From IMG/VR virus record IMGVR_UViG_3300032242_001182, positions 1-42,631 of that record: 42,631 nt of DNA; one strand, given 5' to 3'. The translations under genes and the position numbers were made by a program. The stretch is from a virus. Below are positions 36,301 to 42,631 of this stretch, piece after piece. Position 1 is the first letter of the stretch. Each line of letters begins with the position of its first letter. The notes beneath the pieces are model-generated. The model saw nothing but the letters and a program-made list of their open reading frames with translations, was not told where the DNA came from and did no database searches.

Positions 36301-38759
36301 CTAAATGAATATGCTTGACTAGGGTCATAATTTACATTAAATACAGTTTGTATAGATTCCGATGCGTAATATGCATATGATGAAGAAATTAATACACTAC
36401 CACTAAATGTTGAGAATGTGTTAACTCTAAAACCTTTATCAGGAGTAATAGATGCTGTCACCGAACCACTACCAATTCTTGAAAGGTCTATATCTTTAAT
36501 TGCTCTAACAGGAATATCATAAAGTTGAGCACCACTACCAGAATAAGAACCAGTATTTAATTTTATTGTACCTTCAAAAAATGCAGATATTCTTTCAAAA
36601 CTTTCACTTGTAAGATACGAACCACTTACATATATACTTCCAGTAAATTGAGAACCACTTATTACCGATTCTACTCTAAATCCATAATTAGGTGAAACTG
36701 ATGCAGTTACACTACCACTTGCTATTCTAAACGCATCGCCACTTAAAGCTGAACGTGGGATATCATATAATCCAGCACCACTACCAGTAAACATTGAAGC
36801 GGATACGGTTGATGTAAATTCTGATTTTACATTTACTTTAAATCCTTCAACAGGAGAAATTGATGCAGTTGCAGAACCACTAAATATTTTTGTTGAATCA
36901 ATTGCTAAATTAGATAATGTAATATTAGAAAGATATCTACCATCACCAACAACATAAGAACCACTATTTACATAAACACTACCACTAAATATTGAACCAC
37001 TTTTTACAGATGTTACAACAAACCCATTATCAGGAGATACCGATGCAGTTACACTACCACTTGTAATTAATGTAGATAATAATGCATCAGGTGTTAATGC
37101 TGAACGAGGAATATTTCTTAAGTAATTACCTTCTCCATAATAAACTGATGAAGAATCTAATATCAATGCTCCACTTGTTGCAGTTACGGTTAAACTACCA
37201 GTAATCGAAACACTACCAGTAAATTGAGAACCGCTATTAGTTGATTGTACTTTAAATCCATATTTAGGGTCTACTGATGCAGTTACCGAACCACTTGCAA
37301 TTCTAGGTGCTACCGTTGATGGTACATTTATTAAATTAGAACCATCCCCATAATAAAATTGTGCAGTTACACTACCACTTACATTTATTGAACCAGTAAA
37401 TTGTGAACCAATTTGAGAACCAGTTGCAGAAGTTTGTACTCTAAATCCATAATTTGGAGATGTAGATGCTGTTACACTACCACTAGCAATTAATGGAGAT
37501 GTTTCAGTTAATGCTGATAAAGGAATATCAAATAACCCTCTACCACTTCCAGAGTAAAATGAACCACTACTTAAAAATATACTACCACTAAAAGTAGAAC
37601 CACTTGCTACCGATGTTACTACAAACCCATTATCAGGTGTAACAGATGCTGTTACTGAACCAGATTTTATTTCCGTTGATATTAAAGCGTCCGGAGTTAA
37701 AGCAGATTTAGGAATGTTTCTTAAGTAAGTACCTTCACCATAATAAACCGATGAAGATTCCAATATTAAAGAACCACTATTAGTATCAACTCTTAAACTA
37801 CCGGTAATTGAAACACTACCAGTAAATTGAGAACCACTATCCGGTGATAACACAACTAATCCAAAATCAGGACTAACTGATGCAGTTACACTACCACTAG
37901 CAATTCTAGGTGCTACTGTTGATGGTACATTTGTCAAATATCTACCATCACCAAAAATATATTCTGAAAATGTTACCGAACCACTTATCTTTATACTACC
38001 AGTTATTTGTGAACCACTATCTGGTGAAATAACTTGAAATCCAAATTGAGGAGATACGGATGCAGTTACACTACCACTTGCTAATCTTGTTGCAGAAGGT
38101 AAATTAAATAAATTAGAACCATCACCATAAAAAGAACCAGTAAACGAACCAGTAAATGATGAACCCGTTATATGATTACCAATTAATTCACTTTGTACTC
38201 TTACCGAACCAGTAAATTGTTGTATATCGGAATCTTTATTTCCAAATATATTTGAACCAGAAGAATAAATAATAGAAGATGATACAACATTAACAATAAG
38301 CTGGTCAGCATATATTGATTTATCAACAACTAAATTTCCATGAATATAGGTATTAGTGTTTACATCTAAATTTCCTTCTTTAAAAGATGCAGTAGATGAA
38401 CCACTTGCTATAAATGTAGATGCCGGTAAGTTAGATAATCCACTACCGTCTCCAAAAAATGAACCTGAAAAAGAACCCGTAAATGAACCAGTAAAACTAC
38501 CACTTAATTGAGCACTTCCACTAAATGAACCTGTAAAATTACCTTTTACATTATCTAAATTTAAACTTCTTACAAATCCTCTATTTCCATCAGAATCCGA
38601 AACTACAATAGCTGGGTTATCATATAATGATGCCGAAAAATTTGGAACACCCAAATTAGGTTCTGCTTGAGATACATCAAGGAACTGATATCGGTCTGCC
38701 GTTACATTTTTTGGGGATACTACCCTTACCCTACCTGTTAAAAGATTACTAATTGCCAT
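27327..38759 (-). CDS. Giant modular tail fibre, 3810 aa
   Basis: An exceptionally large fibre. Residues 1-110 are an N-terminal attachment-like region with FTGSFSGS repeats. Residues about 110-2170 hold some 26 copies of a unit of about 75-80 aa, each with a GDGxxLxNIP motif and a SGSVTASVSPDxGFxV motif, probably beta-structured trimer modules. Two cupredoxin-like domains are inserted near residues 803-909 and 1453-1558. An Ala/Ser-rich helical stretch (about 2300-2480) precedes a Gly-Thr-Ser shaft of about 1125 residues (2530-3655). The last 155 residues are a beta-rich tip. At 0.29 nm per residue the shaft alone would be about 320 nm if triple-helical. There is no S74 domain, so folding may need the chaperone-like neighbour. 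Two octamers lie upstream. Confidence 0.93.
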   Translation of the reverse strand: MAISNLLTGRVRVVSPKNVTADRYQFLDVSQAEPNLGVPNFSASLYDNPAIVVSDSDGNRGFVRSLNLDNVKGNFTGSFSGSAQLSGSFTGSFTGSFSGSFFGDGSGLSNLPASTFIASGSSTASFKEGNLDVNTNTYIHGNLVVDKSIYADQLIVNVVSSSIIYSSGSNIFGNKDSDIQQFTGSVRVQSELIGNHITGSSFTGSFTGSFYGDGSNLFNLPSATRLASGSVTASVSPQFGFQVISPDSGSQITGSIKISGSVTFSEYIFGDGRYLTNVPSTVAPRIASGSVTASVSPDFGLVVLSPDSGSQFTGSVSITGSLRVDTNSGSLILESSSVYYGEGTYLRNIPKSALTPDALISTEIKSGSVTASVTPDNGFVVTSVASGSTFSGSIFLSSGSFYSGSGRGLFDIPLSALTETSPLIASGSVTASTSPNYGFRVQTSATGSQIGSQFTGSINVSGSVTAQFYYGDGSNLINVPSTVAPRIASGSVTASVDPKYGFKVQSTNSGSQFTGSVSITGSLTVTATSGALILDSSSVYYGEGNYLRNIPRSALTPDALLSTLITSGSVTASVSPDNGFVVTSVKSGSIFSGSVYVNSGSYVVGDGRYLSNITLSNLAIDSTKIFSGSATASISPVEGFKVNVKSEFTSTVSASMFTGSGAGLYDIPRSALSGDAFRIASGSVTASVSPNYGFRVESVISGSQFTGSIYVSGSYLTSESFERISAFFEGTIKLNTGSYSGSGAQLYDIPVRAIKDIDLSRIGSGSVTASITPDKGFRVNTFSTFSGSVLISSSYAYYASESIQTVFNVNYDPSQAYSFSGAATGINPTITLVRGISYVFNIDAVNHPFWIKTTQTTGQGDVWADGVTNNGAENSPILFTPSLINAPDTLYYNSEFDNTAAGVIKIVNALIQREPLVKIISDVQITGSLKISGSVVAQSVSASSFTGSFTGSYYGDGGGLYNLPKATRLASGSVTASVDPIYGFVVQSTISGSQFTGSVNISGSIVAQQISGSDISGSFRGDGSGLTNITADKVTRLISGSTTASVSPDAGFVVTTTATGSQIGSRFTGSIDVSGSFYAYGNIELHSGSAFSGSGRNLFDIPISAINLSALISTQIKSGSVTASVSPDYGFVVVSPGTGSHFTGSVNVSGSIYIPSGSGVFSGSGKGLFDIPASAISNLDTTRIFSGSVTASTDPVSGFVVTSVQQGSKLSGSLFVSGAKTILSSSLSVQSVAVFQNGVSASVFSGSGAGLTNIPFSALSNELNRIATGSVTASVSPEYGFRVESLLSGSQFTGSILVSGSVIGIYSGSFSGSGDKLYNIPRSALNQDALTSTEILSGSVTASVAPNTGFKVISAASGSQFTGSIKITGSLFITATSGALVLGSSSAYYGEGTYLRNIPRTALSPDALNSTQIASGSTTASISPNYGFVVNTFSTISGSLIVSSSTIDLPTASLNTVFNVINDGNTAYWFSGAASGSNATLTLYRGVTYTFNINAPGHPFYIKSVSSTGTSNQFTDGVTNNGTQNGTITFTVPTASQSVLYYNALADFQMKGEIDILDKYQKLAEITLIGDTTISGSVYIQSNVTASMFSGSGKGLFDIPRAAIVGDAARIASGSTTASIAPDTGFVVNTFSTFQYPVSASQFSGSGRGLFDIPRNAITEEAFRITTGSITASVSPEFGFKVQSLDSGSQFTGSINLSGSLFLNDVSSSLYTSGSIYLNAYSGALYIDSSSVIFAEGTYLRNIPRSALTQDALISTEIKSGSITASVSPDFGFKVITDRTGSQIGSQFTGSVQVSGSLSVSDFLIGDGRYITNVQAAAAPFIASGSATASVASGDTFIVTTAATGSGLNYQVGTRITGSVDLSGSLQAQFFIGDGRFITNVIATAAPFIASGSATASVASGDVFVVTTSKSGSSVGSKFTGSIEVSGSIRATDFLFGDGRFITNVQAAAAPLIASGSATASVQSGRIFEVVTAVQSGSVGIQITGSVEISGALSSSLYIGDGGGLFNIPASALKDLKLDRIQSGSARAVIDPNFLDVNTPITAAKYYGDGGGLFNIPANALQDLKLDRIVSGSAQAQISPNLGLVINKQTTLTSGSLLVSSGSLIVSGGIIVTGSDIRLLGSGSAFYGDGSGLYNINIANLAFETYVIKSGSVTASISPDKGFVVNTSSFFWGDMYVSQNTRLNSVTASSTIKAQLFTGSFLGTYNFQGVGPTASNEYRVLRFDETQGYFIPQPETSLTETVPFSNVSDLTIVHNLNILYPIVQIYATGSEDQIMAGTIKSVDENTINIKFAGLTSGHAVIGSGGSLISGTIDGNRVFGEVISSSYARRATIADAVTGFDPASLSALSASLANANAYVKNDQTASMRVFSAVSSSHALTASYVENLSGLNLTDYVKVAQTASMTVLSASYAISTSYAAYAANAANVDTANFVQTSQTASMLVGTASLAYFSYTASYALNSANTDTASFLNINKDQTINANLTISGSIGVSGSLVANSNVYFNTLPSASFADVVVWDPTTKKLGYRSVAAAVGSSGTAGTSGTSGYTGTSGTSGSSGTSGTSGTSGQDGTSGTSGSAGTSGSSGTAGSSGTAGSSGTSGTSGSSGSSGTSGTSGTSGTSGSSGTSGTSGTSGTSGTSGSSGTSGTSGTSGTSGTTGSSGTSGTSGTSGSSGTSGTSGTSGSSGTSGTSGTSGSSGSGGTSGTSGTSGSSGTSGTSGTAGSHGTSGTSGTSGTSGTSGTSGSSGTSGTSGTAGSHGTSGTSATSGTSGTSGTSGTSGTRGTSGTSGSGGTAGTSGTSGTSGTSGTSATSGTSGSTGTTGSAGTSGTSGTSGSSGSSGTSGSAGKSGTSGTSGTSGTSGTSGSKGSDGTSGTAGTAGTSGTSGTSGTSGTSGTSGTSGSSGTSGSSGTSGTSGTSGSSGTSGTSGTSGTTGSAGTSGTSGTSGTSGTSGSAGSSGTSGTSGTDGSAGTSGTSGTSGTSGTSGTSGSDGTSGTSGTSGTSGTTGSSGTSGTSGSSGSSGTSGTDGTSGTTGSAGTSGTTGSNGTSGTSGTSGTSGTNGTSGTSGTSGTSGTSGTSGTTGSDGTSGTSGTSGTSGSDGTSGSSGSSGTSGSGGTSGTSGTSGLDGTYFGSSGTSGTTGSAGTSGSNGSAGSSGTSGTSGTSGRDGTYFGSSGTSGTTGSAGTSGTSGTSGSGGTSGTSGTSGTSGSGGTSGKDGTYFGSSGTSGSTGTAGTSGTSGSNGTAGSGGTSGTTGTSGTSGKDGTYFGSSGTSGSTGTSGTSGTTGSAGTSGTSGQDGSSGTSGIDGTYFGSSGTSGLDGTSGTSGTDGTSGVSGTDGTSGTSGLDGTYFGSSGTSGVDGTSGLDGTSGLDGTSGTSGIDGTSGTSGTSGFDGTFFGSSGTSGTSGIDGTSGTSGTSGLDGTSGTSGTSGTSGLDGTYFGSSGTSGVSGTSGTSGTSGSSGTSGTSGTSGLNGTLFGSSGTSGVSGTSGTSGTSGSSGTSGTSGTSGLNGTLFGSSGTSGVSGTSGTSGTSGSSGTSGTSGTSGLNGTLFGSSGTSGTSGGQGSTGSAGSSGTSGTSAPGFSSGSSGTSGQTGSSGTSGTNAPGYSSGTSGSSGTSGQTGSSGTSGTNAPGYSSGTSGVSGSSGTSAPGITSGTSGSNGTSGTSGALLTTGTTENGVFTWQNTPTTAVVESNLTFDGTSLTVTGNVSVSSYINSVTYRETFVDYGTGGSVAIDLSTGNNFRRQFNGAATITITNTPASNAFGFTLLMVNAGAYAITWPGIKWAGGTTPVLTSSGTDVIVIYTYNGGTTYYGFVTGKNMI
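27793..31170 (-). repeat. Gly-Thr-Ser (collagen-like) repeat, about 1125 codons
   Basis: Tandem Gly-X-Y triplets, mostly Gly-Thr-Ser or Gly-Ser-Ser, with scattered Ala, Asp, Asn, Gln, Lys or His. Proline is almost absent, unlike animal collagen. Synonymous codons are strongly mixed between units. The repeat covers residues about 2530-3655 of the 3810-aa fibre. Near its end, four Ala-Pro-Gly breaks occur. Confidence 0.95.
28130..29410 (-). repeat. Eleven GT(Y/F/L)FGSS register breaks in the shaft
   Basis: Within the Gly-Thr-Ser shaft the block (D/N)GT(Y/F/L)FGSSGTSG occurs eleven times by hand count. In each block four residues, not three, separate two glycines (G-T-Y-F-G), so the Gly-X-Y register slips by one. 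The last three copies are near-perfect repeats of one unit of about 36 residues ([17 protein letters not shown] and its continuation). Confidence 0.85.
34086..34400 (-). other. Cupredoxin-like insert domain, second copy
   Basis: Residues about 1453-1558 of the 3810-aa fibre. A TLTLYRGVTYTFNINAPGHP segment, GVTNNGTQNGTITFTVP and a final LYYNALADFQMKGEI follow the plan of cupredoxin-like domains. The usual copper ligand Cys (in YYxC) is Asn here, so metal binding is unlikely. Confidence 0.6.
36033..36351 (-). other. Cupredoxin-like insert domain, first copy
   Basis: Residues about 803-909 of the 3810-aa fibre, with TITLVRGISYVFNIDAVNHP, GVTNNGAENSPILFTP and LYYNSEFDNTAAGVIKI. It is the same fold plan as the copy at 34086-34400, again with Asn at the usual Cys ligand position. 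The two differ enough to be old duplicates. Confidence 0.6.
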
Positions 38760-38778
38760 TCGTATTTTCCAGCTTTGT

Positions 38779-38806
38779 TATAAATATAAAGAATTAACTA
38801 TAAATA
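38779..38806 (-). promoter_or_regulatory. Two TATTTATA octamers upstream of the 3810-aa fibre
   Basis: Exact copies lie at 38806-38799 and 38786-38779, 20 bases apart, the nearer one 19 bases before the ATG at 38759. A weak 7-bp hairpin (38803-38821) overlaps the farther copy. This is the only doubled site in the window and precedes the largest gene. Confidence 0.45.
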
Positions 38807-38825
38807 TCACTCAATGATATTATCG

Positions 38826-39707
38826 TTATTCATTTGCACTTTCTAATAAAGAAAGAATTATACTTAAGTCTGGAGAACCCGAAACAATAAATCCATAACC
38901 ATCTTCAAGTACTAATTTACCCGCAACCACCGGTGAAAGTGAATCTGCAGGTGGTATTGTTACATTTGTTACTAATTGTACAGGGTTTTGTGCTATAAAA
39001 TTGGGATTTTCTACAGTTGTTTTTACAACATTTACTAATTCTGATATTAAGAAGGATGACCCACTTAATAATGAGCCCGTAGTTACATAATTAGAATTAA
39101 ATGATTGAGTTATTGCAGTTTGATATAATCTATCAACACTGGTTGAACCTGTTACGGATTGATTTTGTATAACCTGTTGTGCTAATGTGTTTATATATTC
39201 AATTGTAAAAATTGATGCTGAATATTCTTCTGGATATACAGTTTGAATTATATTAACACCATTTTTTGTAAAAAATGCTTTTGCTTCTTTATTTGTTCTA
39301 ATTGTTGTATTATTTTTTATATCATATGCAATAGCATCGGTTAATGTTAATGCATACGCTTCAAAACGAGAAGATGTAAAAACAAATGGAGTTTCAGAAA
39401 GGTTATTTAAATAACTTGCATATGCTGCAGCTTCTTTTCTTATAAATTGTCTATTCAAAGATAATAAGGCAGATGCACTTGTAAAACTACCTGTTGAATA
39501 TATACCTTCAAAATTAGGTACTGGTAATTCTCTATTTGATGTTACCAAAATTGTAACAGGTTGTGTATTAAAACTATTGTTTGTTACCTGACATGATAAC
39601 ACAATAGAAGATACACCGGTTGGAGTTACATAAATTTCATCTTGCTCGCCAGTCAGATTATATACTACTGACTGGAACCTGTTTAACGGTACGAATACAT
39701 TTGCCAT
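38826..39707 (-). CDS. Phage structural protein (293 aa)
   Basis: Begins MANVFVPLNRFQSVVYNLTG and continues with VTPTGVSSIVLSCQVTNNSF; it ends with GKLVLEDGYGFIVSGSPDLS and a SLLESANE tail. The first and last parts match the plan of the small beta-rich protein at 25294-25626; between them lies a helical insert of about 180 residues (EAYALTLTDAIAYDIKNN and following). Proteins with this ending are common beside YGG-repeat proteins in marine T4-like phages. It follows that gene by 20 bases and has a weak AAAGAAA leader. Structural role inferred from context; exact location in the virion unknown. Confidence 0.74.
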   Translation of the reverse strand: MANVFVPLNRFQSVVYNLTGEQDEIYVTPTGVSSIVLSCQVTNNSFNTQPVTILVTSNRELPVPNFEGIYSTGSFTSASALLSLNRQFIRKEAAAYASYLNNLSETPFVFTSSRFEAYALTLTDAIAYDIKNNTTIRTNKEAKAFFTKNGVNIIQTVYPEEYSASIFTIEYINTLAQQVIQNQSVTGSTSVDRLYQTAITQSFNSNYVTTGSLLSGSSFLISELVNVVKTTVENPNFIAQNPVQLVTNVTIPPADSLSPVVAGKLVLEDGYGFIVSGSPDLSIILSLLESANE

Positions 39708-39727
39708 TTTTTATTTTTCTTTTCGTT

Positions 39728-42631
39728 TTATATTTGAAGTGCCAATGAGAACGGAGTTACTAATGAGAATAGAGATTTACTAAATGTTCTACCCACAAGA
39801 GTACCGGTTGCCTGATTAATACTTAAACCAGTACCAATTCTAAAGTCACCATTTTGGTTACCAGATGTGAAGTAAATTCTACCACCACCCAACTGAGTAA
39901 TTTCATATTGAGGGTCTGCAACACCACTACCACCCTGATTTGGAGGTAATGCTTTAAACGTCACACCAGCACCATTATAAGAGTAGTCAATACCAGTTGC
40001 CACAATCAATGAACCAAATGATTCTAAAGGTGCACCCGCCGCTATAAACTCTGCTCTCGTTCTTAAATATCTGTTAGTCTCTAAAGTCTCTAATTTTTGT
40101 TCATTAACTACAACAGCCGCACTTCCATATTGTCCTTTCCAATATGATTCAGCTACTTTTATACCTCTTTCATTACCACCATATACCAAATCAGTTACTA
40201 ATGCATCTACAATTAATCCTGTATCTCTTGAACAACTAGCTTCGTTGTAAACTAAATAAGGAAATGCTCCATTCGTATATCCAATTGCAGCTCTTTTTAA
40301 TTCGCTCTTAGAACCTAATAATCTAGCTGCAGCCTCTCTAGTCTTTTTATTTGGATATATTAATTGAGTTTGTAATACAACTTTTTCAGATATACCTCTT
40401 GCAAAGTTAATACCATCAACGGTTTGTAATTTTTGTCCAATTGTACCATTATCGGTATATGAAGGTTGAATTGCTACTGAAGGGATTCTATAATAGTAAG
40501 AACCAGCCTCAATACTTCTTTCATTACCACCATAGATAAGGTCAGTTTTAACGGCATCTATAATAAATCCTACATCACGAGAACAACTTGATTCATTATA
40601 AACTAAAGTACTCCAAGACGAACTTAAGAATGCAATTGTTTCTTTTTGAATGAACAATTTATTATTTGTCAATAAATCTTTACCAACTACAAAAGATGCA
40701 GATGGTGATTGGAATGTTGGATTAGTTATTACTTTTTTAGCCAATCTTCCAGCATATTTAACACCAGTAATTGTTGGGTCTAATTGAGTTGCCTCAGATG
40801 GAACACCAGGTAATACTGCTTTAGATGGGAATAAGAAATAGTATGAACCAGCGGTTACACTTCTTTCTTGTCCACCATATAAAAGGTCAGTTGCCGCCGC
40901 ATCTAATAAATAATTAACATCACGAGAACAACTTGCTTCGTTGTATTTAACACTACTCCAAGATGAACTTACATACGCAATAGTTTCAGCTGCAATAAAT
41001 TGTTTATTACTTCTTATTAAATCAAATGATGCCGATGTAGCTAATGATGCGGTTTGAAATTCTATATTTTTTGCTACTTTTTGTGCAATTCTACTTGCAT
41101 AAAGAATACCATCAATAGTTTGTCCTAATTGACCGGCAGATTGTCCATTTCCTAATAAAGTTGCTTTAGAAGGATATTTGAAATAAAACTCACCACTCAT
41201 TACAGTTCTTTCATTACCACCATATAATAAATCCGTTACTACACCATCAATGATATAACCAACATCTCTTTTACATTTTTCTTTATTGTAATTAAAGAAA
41301 CTCCAAGCTGAATCTAACCACGCCATTGTTTCGTTTTGGATAAATCCTCTATTGTTTCTTAATAATTCAACTGATGCGGATACTGATTGAGAGGCAGTTA
41401 CGAATGTTTTGTTTATAATTACATTCTTAGCAGTACCACCTGCAAAATCAATTGCGTTTAATGTAGAATCAATTTGTGAACCAGTTGCTTGTGATGGATA
41501 TTTGAAATAATATTGTCCAGCAGTTGCACTTCTTTGATTTCCTCCGTAAAGAATATCAGTTGCAACGGCATCTATTATTAATCCCACATCTCTTTTACAT
41601 TTAGCTTCATTATAATTTAATGAACTCCAAGAAGAAGATACAAATGCTATTGTTTCAGATTGAATAAATGGTTTATTATCTTTTAATGTTTTATAAACTG
41701 CCGAAGCGGTTGCTGATGCTGTTACAAACAATGTATTCAATACAATTTTTTGAGCTAATTGAGATGCGTAAGAAATACCATCTAATGTTTCATCCAATTG
41801 TGATGTTGTAGCTTGTGATGGATATAAGTAATAATATTTACCATTAATAACAGATGCTGATATTGAATTAAATAATAAATCTTCAGCTGCTCCACTAACA
41901 ATTAATGCAACATCTCTACTACAACTTAAATCATTGTAAGTAAATGCTACATCCGAATTAGAACCAGTCACCCAAGATGAACTAATATATGCTACTGTCT
42001 CAGCTGCGATAAATGGAATATTTGCTTTTAAGTTATTATAAGCGTTTATTACATTAGTATCAGTTGATGCAGTTGTATAAGGAGTAATTGTTGGTAATGA
42101 ACCAATACCATTTGATACAATATCAATAACAATACCAATAAAAGATGCAATAGCTGTTACTTCGTTTTCAGTTGCAGCTATACCACTTATTTGTGGTACA
42201 TTTGTTACCTTAATATTATTTACTGTATTAGATATTGGTTGTGGTGTTGGAATTAAATTACCTTTAATTACTTCTTCACTTAATCTTCTAGCATAATCAA
42301 TTGCTGTGGTTGTTTCTACTAATTGAACATCAGTTGCTAATGATGGATATTTGTAATAGAACTTACCCGCAGTTGCTGCTCTTTGATTTCCACCATATAA
42401 TAAATCAACCAATACTGCATCTACAATATAACCAATATCACGTCTACACTTAATTTTATCATAATATAAATTAGGATATTTTGCGTTTACAAAAGCAACA
42501 GTTTCATCTTGAATAAATGTTTTATTCATAAATAATGATTCTACACTAGCTAATAAATCCGCATCCGTACCATTTTGTGTAAATGTTGTATTATTAGCCA
42601 CATTCATTGCTAATCCTTTAGCGTAATTTAC
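39728..42631 (-). CDS. YGG-repeat virion structural protein, N-terminus outside window
   Basis: The frame stays open to the right edge, with eight more codons upstream of the first in-window ATG at 42607, so the protein is probably incomplete. Seven repeats of about 115-130 residues each contain a C-x-RD-VGxIxDAxxTDLLYGGNxR motif followed by AGxYYFKYPSxAT, a pattern of large structural proteins in T4-like marine phages. The second repeat is degenerate (DLLFNSISAS in place of DLLYGGN). The C-terminal 60 residues hold the GGGRIYFTSGNQNGDFRIGT motif with a following NQATGTLVGRTF, a widespread ending of phage virion proteins. It is likely a tail fibre or baseplate-associated protein that precedes the fibre locus. 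The exact place in the virion is not known. Confidence 0.82.
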   Translation of the reverse strand, partial: VNYAKGLAMNVANNTTFTQNGTDADLLASVESLFMNKTFIQDETVAFVNAKYPNLYYDKIKCRRDIGYIVDAVLVDLLYGGNQRAATAGKFYYKYPSLATDVQLVETTTAIDYARRLSEEVIKGNLIPTPQPISNTVNNIKVTNVPQISGIAATENEVTAIASFIGIVIDIVSNGIGSLPTITPYTTASTDTNVINAYNNLKANIPFIAAETVAYISSSWVTGSNSDVAFTYNDLSCSRDVALIVSGAAEDLLFNSISASVINGKYYYLYPSQATTSQLDETLDGISYASQLAQKIVLNTLFVTASATASAVYKTLKDNKPFIQSETIAFVSSSWSSLNYNEAKCKRDVGLIIDAVATDILYGGNQRSATAGQYYFKYPSQATGSQIDSTLNAIDFAGGTAKNVIINKTFVTASQSVSASVELLRNNRGFIQNETMAWLDSAWSFFNYNKEKCKRDVGYIIDGVVTDLLYGGNERTVMSGEFYFKYPSKATLLGNGQSAGQLGQTIDGILYASRIAQKVAKNIEFQTASLATSASFDLIRSNKQFIAAETIAYVSSSWSSVKYNEASCSRDVNYLLDAAATDLLYGGQERSVTAGSYYFLFPSKAVLPGVPSEATQLDPTITGVKYAGRLAKKVITNPTFQSPSASFVVGKDLLTNNKLFIQKETIAFLSSSWSTLVYNESSCSRDVGFIIDAVKTDLIYGGNERSIEAGSYYYRIPSVAIQPSYTDNGTIGQKLQTVDGINFARGISEKVVLQTQLIYPNKKTREAAARLLGSKSELKRAAIGYTNGAFPYLVYNEASCSRDTGLIVDALVTDLVYGGNERGIKVAESYWKGQYGSAAVVVNEQKLETLETNRYLRTRAEFIAAGAPLESFGSLIVATGIDYSYNGAGVTFKALPPNQGGSGVADPQYEITQLGGGRIYFTSGNQNGDFRIGTGLSINQATGTLVGRTFSKSLFSLVTPFSLALQI

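Larger units (their letters stand above)
32240..38440 (-). repeat. About 26 SGSVTASVSP fibre modules
   Basis: Imperfect tandem coding repeats, each roughly 225-240 bases. A typical module reads GDG..L.NIPRSALTPDAL, then SGSVTASVSPDNGFVV, then SGSQFTGSV.ISGS. Some groups are close DNA copies, for example those around 33550, 34600, 37130 and 37740, which share a SGALxLxSSSVYYGEGxYLR block. Confidence 0.9.

Noticed and set aside
17723-38759. Diversity-generating retroelement acting on the fibre genes
   Set aside because: No reverse transcriptase or template repeat is in the window, and no adenine-biased variable end was seen. It could only be excluded with the full genome.
38803-38821. Terminator after the 293-aa gene
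   Set aside because: The hairpin has only 7 bp, is AT-rich, overlaps an octamer, and has no T run on the minus strand.

Overview
The window is a 42.6 kb stretch of late structural genes from a tailed bacteriophage with a contractile tail. Every supported gene lies on the minus strand, so transcription runs from high to low coordinates. Tail sheath and tail tube proteins, a gp26-type protein, a gp53-like LysM protein and a YGG-repeat virion protein place it near T4-like marine myoviruses. The order sheath, tube, chaperone-like pair, tape measure, baseplate protein, LysM protein, hub matches the general contractile-tail layout (PBSX, Mu, SPO1). The DNA is AT-rich. Most start codons lack a Shine-Dalgarno sequence and sit behind A-rich leaders; clear ones precede the sheath and tube genes and one small fibre-cluster gene. 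This would fit a Bacteroidota host, but that is an inference and no host gene is present.

In transcription order: (1) 42631-38826 holds a partial YGG-repeat structural protein and a 293-aa virion protein. (2) 38759-17288 is a fibre locus with a 3810-aa fibre, a BspA-like leucine-rich-repeat protein, a tail assembly chaperone-like protein, two small beta-rich proteins, a 2517-aa fibre ending in a self-cleaving S74 chaperone domain, and a 143-aa protein. (3) 17281-12431 is an accessory block with a protein that is 21% Tyr+Trp, a 91-aa protein, a flavin-dependent halogenase fused to a 2-oxoglutarate oxygenase-like domain, a second halogenase, and a 132-aa phage protein. (4) 12281-157 is the tail tube and baseplate module: sheath, tube, gp26-like protein with an overlapping small ORF, a 77-aa protein, tape measure, baseplate protein, LysM protein, hub-like protein and a 118-aa protein. 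(5) 113-1 looks like the 5' part of a tmRNA gene cut off by the window edge.

The most interesting items are the halogenase pair beside a Tyr/Trp-rich putative virion protein, the likely phage tmRNA, a probable ribosomal frameshift at a run of seven T, a recurrent upstream octamer that follows terminators in three places, and the Gly-Thr-Ser repeat shafts with regularly spaced register breaks. No intergenic gap exceeds about 150 bases. No tRNA, CRISPR array, integrase, reverse transcriptase or insertion sequence was seen.
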